From assembly GCA_020692215.1 (NCBI GenBank), contig JAIMKW010000004.1, forward strand, positions 186,001 to 250,000: a stretch of 64,000 bases of DNA, read 5' to 3'. Position numbers and translations under genes: made by a program. The notes under the pieces are model-generated. The model saw nothing but the letters and a program-made list of their open reading frames with translations. It was not told the origin of the DNA and searched no databases. Shown here piece after piece: positions 59,439 through 64,000 of this stretch. The stretch is from Sandarakinorhabdus sp. Lineage in GTDB: Bacteria > Pseudomonadota > Alphaproteobacteria > Sphingomonadales > Sphingomonadaceae. Numbering within the stretch: position 1 is the stretch's first letter; each line of letters begins with the position of its first letter.

Positions 59439-60065
59439 TTAGAAGCGGTAGTTCACGCCAAGCGAAACACCCATGCGTTCGAACTTCAGATCGGTCGGCA
59501 GGAAGACCTGCGGCGGCACGGGAGGACGCTGGAAGGTGTTCGAACCGAAGTCGGCATAGTTCCACTCCAGGCGGAGCGAGAAGCTGGGGGACATCTGGTA
59601 TTCACCGCCGAAGCCCACCGTGATGCCATCCTGATTGTAGGATTCCTTGATGCTCTGGTTGAACACATAATTATAGCTGGCCCAGCTATATCCCAGTCGC
59701 GCATAAAGAAGCACAGGATCGCTGACGAGGTAGCCCGCACGCGTGGAGAACCCCCAGGTGGTTCCCGCGTTCAGCTTGTAGCTGTTTCCGGCGGTATCGA
59801 GCTCTTCGCTGCTGCCGCTGCTGCCGGAAATCATGGCTTCAAGGCCGATGACAAAGCGGTCAAGGCGCCAGTCATATCCAGCCTGTGCGCCATACATCCA
59901 GCCATCAGTGCTAACATCTACATTGATGGAATCCGATGGAACCTTAGCCTGATCTTGTTGCCATCCTGTTTGGGCGCCAATGAAAAAACCATTATAGGTG
60001 GTTTCACTCTGGGCAAATGCAGGCGCTGCAATCAAAAGGGCCGAAACGATGGCATAGGACTTCAT
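59439..60065 (-). CDS. Outer-membrane beta-barrel protein (Omp25/porin-like family)
   Basis: A 208-residue protein starting MKSYAIVSALLIAAPAFAQS with a signal peptide. The mature sequence is an eight-strand barrel pattern: YNGFFIGAQTGWQ, MYGAQAGYDWRLDRFVIGLEAM, TRAGYLVSDPVLLYARLGYSW, ITVGFGGEYQMSPSFSLRLEWNY and a closing SLGVNYRF with terminal Phe. It belongs to the alphaproteobacterial Omp25/OmpA-like barrel group. The upstream gap contains an AGCCAA-A-TTGGCT dyad. Role probably structural or in envelope integrity. Confidence 0.88.
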   Translation of the reverse strand: MKSYAIVSALLIAAPAFAQSETTYNGFFIGAQTGWQQDQAKVPSDSINVDVSTDGWMYGAQAGYDWRLDRFVIGLEAMISGSSGSSEELDTAGNSYKLNAGTTWGFSTRAGYLVSDPVLLYARLGYSWASYNYVFNQSIKESYNQDGITVGFGGEYQMSPSFSLRLEWNYADFGSNTFQRPPVPPQVFLPTDLKFERMGVSLGVNYRF

Positions 60066-60126
60066 TAAGTTATCTTTCTCAGTGGGCATTTCGTGCGCCT
60101 GCTAGGCCAGTTTACTTCTGTAGCAA

Positions 60127-60139
60127 AGCCAAATTGGCT
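60127..60139. promoter_or_regulatory. Small dyad upstream of the outer-membrane barrel gene
   Basis: AGCCAA-A-TTGGCT, a perfect 6-base dyad with one central base, about 62 bases before the barrel gene start. It could be an operator; nothing more supports it. Confidence 0.25.
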
Positions 60140-60163
60140 GCAGCGCACGGTCATTTGGCGCAC

Positions 60164-60193
60164 AAAGAAAAATCAGGAGCAACATGTTGCTCC
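60164..60193 (-). terminator. Rho-independent terminator of asd
   Basis: The 18-base perfect palindrome GGAGCAACATGTTGCTCC (60176-60193) folds into a hairpin and is followed on the minus strand by TGATTTTTCTTTG. It lies 63 bases past the asd stop codon. Confidence 0.85.
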
Positions 60194-60256
60194 GGTGCAA
60201 GTCAATCGCTGCATTTTTCGGCCCGATTTGGGCCACTTCTGCCAGCGCTGCTTGTA

Positions 60257-61300
60257 TCAGCCGCCCTTCTTCAGGTGCCGCCGCCCCAGCAACTCGGCAA
60301 TCTGCACTGCGTTCAGCGCCGCGCCCTTGCGCAAATTGTCGGAAACGCACCAGATCGTCAGGCCGTTTTCCACAGTCGGGTCCTTGCGAACGCGGCTCAC
60401 GAATGTGGCATAGTCGCCAACGCACTCGATGGGCGTCACATATCCACCGTCCTCGCGCTTGTCGATCAGCATCACGCCGGGCGCTTCGCGCAGCAGCGCC
60501 TGCGCGCGGGCAACGCTGATGGGCCGATCGAACTCGATGGAAATCGCTTCGGAATGGCCCACAAAAACCGGGACGCGCACGCAGGTGGCCGTGATGCGGA
60601 TATCGGGCGAGAGGATCTTGTTCGTCTCGGCCGCCATCTTCCATTCTTCCTTGGTATAGCCATCATAGTCCGATGACGCATCCATGAAGACATCGATGTG
60701 CGGGATCACGTTGAACGCGATCTGCTTGGTGAATGTGGAATGGGTTTTCTGGTCGCCCACGAACACGGCGCGGGTCTGCTCGAACAGCTCGTCCATCCCG
60801 GCCTTCCCGGCGCCAGAGACGGACTGGTAGGTGGACACCACCACCCGGCTGATGCCGGCCTCATCGTGCAGCGGCTTCAGCGCCACCACCATCTGCGCTG
60901 TCGAGCAGTTGGGGTTGGCGATGATGTTGCGCGTCTTGTATCCGGCGATTGCGTCCGGGTTCACTTCGGGCACGATCAGCGGCACGTCGCGGTCCATGCG
61001 GTAAAGCGAAGAGTTGTCGATCACCACGCAGCCGGCTTCGGCCGCCCGCGGCGCGTGGATCTTCGTCGGGCCCGATCCGGCGGCAAACAGCGCCATGTCC
61101 CATCCGGCGAAATCGAAATTCTCGATATTGTTGACCTTCAGCGTCTTCCCTGTGTCGCCAAAGTCGATCATGTCGCCCTGCGACCGCGGCGAAGCAACAG
61201 CGGCCAGTTCGGCCAGCGGGAATTCCCGCTCGGCCAGAATGTTCAGCATTTCGCGGCCCACATTGCCCGTGGCACCCACGACGACGACCCGATAACCCAC
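60257..61300 (-). CDS. asd: Aspartate-semialdehyde dehydrogenase
   Basis: A 347-residue enzyme that makes aspartate semialdehyde, the branch point to lysine, diaminopimelate, threonine and methionine. The NADP-binding motif is VVVVGATGNVG, the catalytic cysteine is Cys132 in NPNCSTAQ, and further sites are YQSVSGAGKAGM and TCVRVPVFVGHSE. A GTG start giving MGYRVVVVGATG is preferred because GGAG lies eight bases ahead and the family begins there; an ATG two codons upstream is too close to that site. It has its own terminator. Confidence 0.95.
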   Translation of the reverse strand: MGYRVVVVGATGNVGREMLNILAEREFPLAELAAVASPRSQGDMIDFGDTGKTLKVNNIENFDFAGWDMALFAAGSGPTKIHAPRAAEAGCVVIDNSSLYRMDRDVPLIVPEVNPDAIAGYKTRNIIANPNCSTAQMVVALKPLHDEAGISRVVVSTYQSVSGAGKAGMDELFEQTRAVFVGDQKTHSTFTKQIAFNVIPHIDVFMDASSDYDGYTKEEWKMAAETNKILSPDIRITATCVRVPVFVGHSEAISIEFDRPISVARAQALLREAPGVMLIDKREDGGYVTPIECVGDYATFVSRVRKDPTVENGLTIWCVSDNLRKGAALNAVQIAELLGRRHLKKGG

Positions 61301-61494
61301 AACCATTTCTCCAAAACCTGCCCCAGAAGGGGCCAGCGCGGGGGGATTGGCCCAGTGTGCGCCATTCGTCAACGGCGGCAGCCCGAAACCAGGCAAGGCC
61401 CTGCTGCCCTTGCAGCCAATGCTGTTGCACCCTTGACGCTGTCGGGCCGCTGGTGCCTGATGCTGCTTCGGCGAAAAGGGGGAGCAATACGGGC

Positions 61495-62070
61495 ATGGCA
61501 ATGAGCAACGCAGACATGGCGCGCAACGAATTCCTCGAGGCGCGCTGGTGGGCGCTGGCCCTTCGCGGCCTGTTCGGCGTGATCTTCGGGATCATCTGCT
61601 TCACCAGCCCTGCGGTCGCGGCCTTCTCGCTCCTGCTCGTGTTCGGAATCTATTCCATCGCCGATGGCCTGGCAGGCCTTGCCGCGTCCATCGGCCAGGC
61701 CCGGCGCGGGGAACGCTGGGTGTGGCTTGCAATCGAGGCCGTCGCATCGCTGGTGATCGGCATTCTCGTTCTCGTGATGCCCGCGCTGTCGATCGTCGCG
61801 CTGTTCCTCATCATCGCCATCAAGACACTGATAACGGGTGTCTTCCTGCTGATGGCCTCGATCAAGCTGGATGGCGAGCATGGGCAGGGCTTCCTTGCAG
61901 TCGCCGGTGCCGTCAGCCTGATCTTCGCGGCCATCCTGTTCCTGGCGCCGCTGTTCGGCGCCAAGGTGCTGATCTGGTGGATTGGTCTGTGGGCGGTCCT
62001 GTTCGGGGTTGCGCTGATCGCGCTTGGCTTCACACTTCGGAGTCTGCAGGCTCGATTGCGGCGTCCATGA
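61495..62070 (+). CDS. HdeD-like (DUF308) membrane protein
   Basis: A 191-residue protein with six hydrophobic segments arranged as repeated pairs, starting RWWALALRGLFGVIFGIICF. The pattern SPAVAAFSLLLVFGIYSIADGL is typical of the HdeD/DUF308 family, whose E. coli member supports acid resistance. Several ATG codons are possible; the one at 61495 has GGGGGAG ahead. Divergent from asd; its 3' end overlaps the convergent AI-2E permease gene by 41 bases. Confidence 0.88.
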   Translation: MAMSNADMARNEFLEARWWALALRGLFGVIFGIICFTSPAVAAFSLLLVFGIYSIADGLAGLAASIGQARRGERWVWLAIEAVASLVIGILVLVMPALSIVALFLIIAIKTLITGVFLLMASIKLDGEHGQGFLAVAGAVSLIFAAILFLAPLFGAKVLIWWIGLWAVLFGVALIALGFTLRSLQARLRRP

Positions 62071-63097
62071 TCGGGATTTGGGCCTTGTCGTAGGGCACCA
62101 GTTCCTTCACCAGCGTCAGGCCGACAACGGTCAGCGGCACGGCCAGGATCACGCCCATCGGCCCCAGAAGCACACCGAACGCAATCAGCGAAAAAATGGT
62201 AAGCGCCGGCGGCAGCTCCGCCATGCTGCTCTGCACCAGAGGCGTCACGATATTGCCCTGCACCTGCTGGATCACCACGATGGCGATGATGGTCCAGATG
62301 CCGGTTTCCGGGCTGATCGAGAAGCCAAGGATGATCGAGGGTATGGCAACGACGATGGTGCCCAGATAGGGCACGAATTCGCATATGCCGGCAACAAGGC
62401 CGATGGCGGGCGCCGCGGGCAGGCCGATGACCGACAGGGCAACACTGGTGAAGACGCCGACGAACACCATGCTGACAGCCTGCGCCTTCAGCCAGTGGCT
62501 CATCGCCGTCATCACCGCGGCAACGGTGGAGACGGTTTTTGCCCGCGCACCGGGCGGGATCAGCGCCAGCACGCCACTGCCATACAGCCGGGGCTGGGCG
62601 GCCAGATAGACACCGGCAATCAGCACCACGACAAGGCTGGTGATGATGGTGCCAAGGCTGGAAACAACGGCCTGCACGATCCCCACCACCCGGCTGCCAT
62701 CGGGCATCAGCCCTTCGGCGCGCGCCGTGATTTGCCGGCCAAGTTCGCTGGTCTCCAGCCACGTCTGTGCAAAGGTGAAGGCGGCCGGCAACTGGTCGAA
62801 CAGGATAGCGAACTGCTCCGCCATCAAGGCACCAAAGGCCCAGAACACCAGGCTGATGAAGGTGATCGGCAGGATCACGGCCAGCGTCAGCGCCAGCGCG
62901 AAGGGTGCTCGCAGCTTTGCCTGCAGGAAACGCGCGAACTGCCAGAACATGAAGGCAATCAGCATGCCCGCTGCCAACAGCAACAGCAGGTCCGTCAGCC
63001 GCCAGATGATGACAGCAAAACCCACGGCCAGCAGCACCACAAGGGTCTGGCGGAAGATCCGCCCATCCGAAACTGCCTGCACCTGCTTCTCCTTCAT
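62030..63097 (-). CDS. AI-2E/TqsA family permease
   Basis: A 355-residue inner-membrane protein with about eight hydrophobic segments. The motifs GICEFVPYLGTIVVAIPSII and GNIVTPLVQSSMAELPPALTIFSLIAFG are the family signature. Members include TqsA (autoinducer-2 export) and Na+/H+ antiporter-like proteins, so the transported substrate is not certain. The C-terminal tail is short and acidic. Confidence 0.93.
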   Translation of the reverse strand: MKEKQVQAVSDGRIFRQTLVVLLAVGFAVIIWRLTDLLLLLAAGMLIAFMFWQFARFLQAKLRAPFALALTLAVILPITFISLVFWAFGALMAEQFAILFDQLPAAFTFAQTWLETSELGRQITARAEGLMPDGSRVVGIVQAVVSSLGTIITSLVVVLIAGVYLAAQPRLYGSGVLALIPPGARAKTVSTVAAVMTAMSHWLKAQAVSMVFVGVFTSVALSVIGLPAAPAIGLVAGICEFVPYLGTIVVAIPSIILGFSISPETGIWTIIAIVVIQQVQGNIVTPLVQSSMAELPPALTIFSLIAFGVLLGPMGVILAVPLTVVGLTLVKELVPYDKAQIPIMDAAIEPADSEV

Positions 63098-63160
63098 CCC
63101 TGCTGCATAGCCGGGCCGATACGCTTGACCAAGAGGGGCAGGGGGTGCTGGAAGATTTCG

Positions 63161-63562
63161 ATGGGAAAGCCGCGCTCAGCACCACGTCCGGCATGGATAG
63201 GCCAGTCGCTGCGCTTCGGCCTTGTCGCGCCGGTCGTGTTCCTCGTGGATTGGGGCGTGCTGTCGGCGCTCGGCGCGGCCGGCATCGGCCCCTACGCCGG
63301 CCGGGTCGCGTCGCTCGCCGTGTCGGTTGCGGTCGGCTTTGTGCTGAACCGCAGCTTCACCTTCCGCGCCGCCGGGCGGCCCACATGGGCACAGGCCCGC
63401 GGCTATGCCCTGGCAGCGGCCCTTGGCGTTGGGGTCAACTATGGCGTCTTTGCCCTCGCGGTGCATGCAGGCCTGCCCAACGCGCTGGCGATAGCATCCG
63501 GCATGCTGGCTGCAGCCGCCGTCACCTTTTTGCGATTTCGCGCGGTGTTCCGGCAGACATAG
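63161..63562 (+). CDS. GtrA family membrane protein
   Basis: A 133-residue protein with four hydrophobic segments. The ATG follows GGAAG. FGLVAPVVFLVDWGVLSALG and VSVAVGFVLNRSFTFRA match GtrA, the proposed flippase for lipid-linked glucose or other sugars. Usually paired with a glycosyltransferase gene, which is not next to it here. It is divergent from the permease gene and converges with the third PEP-CTERM gene. Confidence 0.9.
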   Translation: MGKPRSAPRPAWIGQSLRFGLVAPVVFLVDWGVLSALGAAGIGPYAGRVASLAVSVAVGFVLNRSFTFRAAGRPTWAQARGYALAAALGVGVNYGVFALAVHAGLPNALAIASGMLAAAAVTFLRFRAVFRQT

Positions 63563-63565
63563 AAT

Positions 63566-63596
63566 AAGGGCGAGGTTCGGTGTGAACCTCGCCCTT
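63566..63596. terminator. Bidirectional terminator between gtrA and the third PEP-CTERM gene
   Basis: A perfect 13-base inverted repeat (AAGGGCGAGGTTC / GAACCTCGCCCTT) with loop GGTGT lies between two convergent genes, three bases past the gtrA stop codon. Flanking bases are moderately T-rich on the minus strand. Confidence 0.8.
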
Positions 63597-63623
63597 CCTG
63601 AAGCGCTCAGGCGCGGCGTTCGC

Positions 63624-64000
63624 TCAGGCCGCGATAAGGCGTCGGCGGCGCATGGTGAAGCCCACCATGCCGAACCCGGCGATCAGCATCGCCCATGTGG
63701 CAGGCTCGGGGACAGCACCCAGAGCCTGGGTCACGAGAACATTGTCGACAAGCGGCCCGACATTGTCGGCGCTGGTGGTGAAGAATCCGATCTGCAGCGT
63801 GCTGGCAGACGTGGGCGTGAACGAGAATGTGAAGGTCGTCCATGGCATGTTGCCAGCAATGTCCGCTGAGAAGAGTTGCCCGGACCATTCGTTGAACGCA
63901 GGCGCGCTACCGATCTGGGCGCCGGGCTGGCTCCAGCTGATGTCGGTTGCAGAGATGTAGGGAAATGGGAACGACACGAAGAAATAGAAATCGTCGGATG
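63624..64000 (-). CDS. PEPxxWA-CTERM sorting domain protein (5' end outside window)
   Basis: The last roughly 125 codons of a gene that continues past the right edge; the frame stays open to base 64000. The visible part has SDDFYFFVSFPFPYIS, a beta-rich WTTFTFSFTPTSASTLQIGF segment and the anchor [19 protein letters not shown] followed by MRRRR. The signal peptide and start are not in the window. Third example of this anchor type here. Confidence 0.87.
   Translation of the reverse strand, partial: SDDFYFFVSFPFPYISATDISWSQPGAQIGSAPAFNEWSGQLFSADIAGNMPWTTFTFSFTPTSASTLQIGFFTTSADNVGPLVDNVLVTQALGAVPEPATWAMLIAGFGMVGFTMRRRRLIAA

Overview
The window is a GC-rich, densely coded bacterial chromosome segment. 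It most likely comes from an alphaproteobacterium of the Sphingomonadales. The main clues are three proteins ending in the PEPxxWA-CTERM anchor typical of that order, a large TonB-dependent receptor, a complete set of housekeeping genes, and small conserved families common in sphingomonads (the IscU-like scaffold, the PhnA-type protein, the four-cysteine secreted proteins, the XpaC-like partner of TelA). No rRNA, tRNA, CRISPR array, insertion sequence, phage gene or plasmid function was found. No gap between genes exceeds about 300 bases, and the longest gaps (about 190-230 bases) hold promoters, terminators or nothing I recognise.

Layout. 1-2633: the start of glnA, then glnB behind a near-perfect sigma-54 promoter, then a KefB-type antiporter. 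2638-9440, all on the minus strand: IscU-like scaffold, PhnA-like protein, cysS, cvpA, radA and clpA. 9646-10401: a PEP-CTERM surface protein with its own sigma-54-like promoter and an upstream dyad. 10588-12421: marC, folD and yggT in an overlapping chain. 12497-16605, plus strand: recF, gyrB and a small exported protein. 16627-27814, minus strand: a type II secretion (T2SS) operon gspC-D-E-F-G-I-J-K-L plus a small coupled gene, preceded by the prepilin peptidase gene. 27866-31305: gltX, a lipoprotein, gloB, gloA and a thioesterase. 31406-33890: a SIMPL protein, a tiny membrane protein, an exported methyltransferase and a second four-cysteine secreted protein. 34123-41386: TonB receptor, RhlE-type helicase, enoyl-CoA hydratase, flavin reductase and EamA transporter. 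41383-45284: threonine aldolase, dnaB and rlmN. 45435-54859 is the metabolic accessory stretch: a second PEP-CTERM protein, a CYP153-like P450, a histidine phosphatase, scoAB, DUF302, YbaN, EVE, an orphan molybdenum hydroxylase large subunit, an epimerase and a Tat-exported dienelactone hydrolase. 54884-64000: DUF4403 lipoprotein, alpha/beta hydrolase, telA with its XpaC-like partner, an outer-membrane barrel, asd, an HdeD-like protein, an AI-2E-type permease, gtrA and the end of a third PEP-CTERM gene.

How the genes work together. glnB and glnA form a nitrogen-responsive unit. gloA and gloB together detoxify methylglyoxal. scoA and scoB are the two halves of one CoA-transferase. The gsp operon and gspO build an outer-membrane secretion machine whose make-up is unusual. 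The gspL product appears to carry a GspM periplasmic domain fused to its C-terminus, gspH, gspM and gspN are absent, GspC has no PDZ domain, GspD has a tail of about 235 residues, and a 121-residue protein of unknown function is translationally coupled at the end. This T2SS variant, and the sigma-54-type promoter with dyad in front of a PEP-CTERM gene, are the most interesting signals here. All assignments come from reading the sequence; no database search was run.
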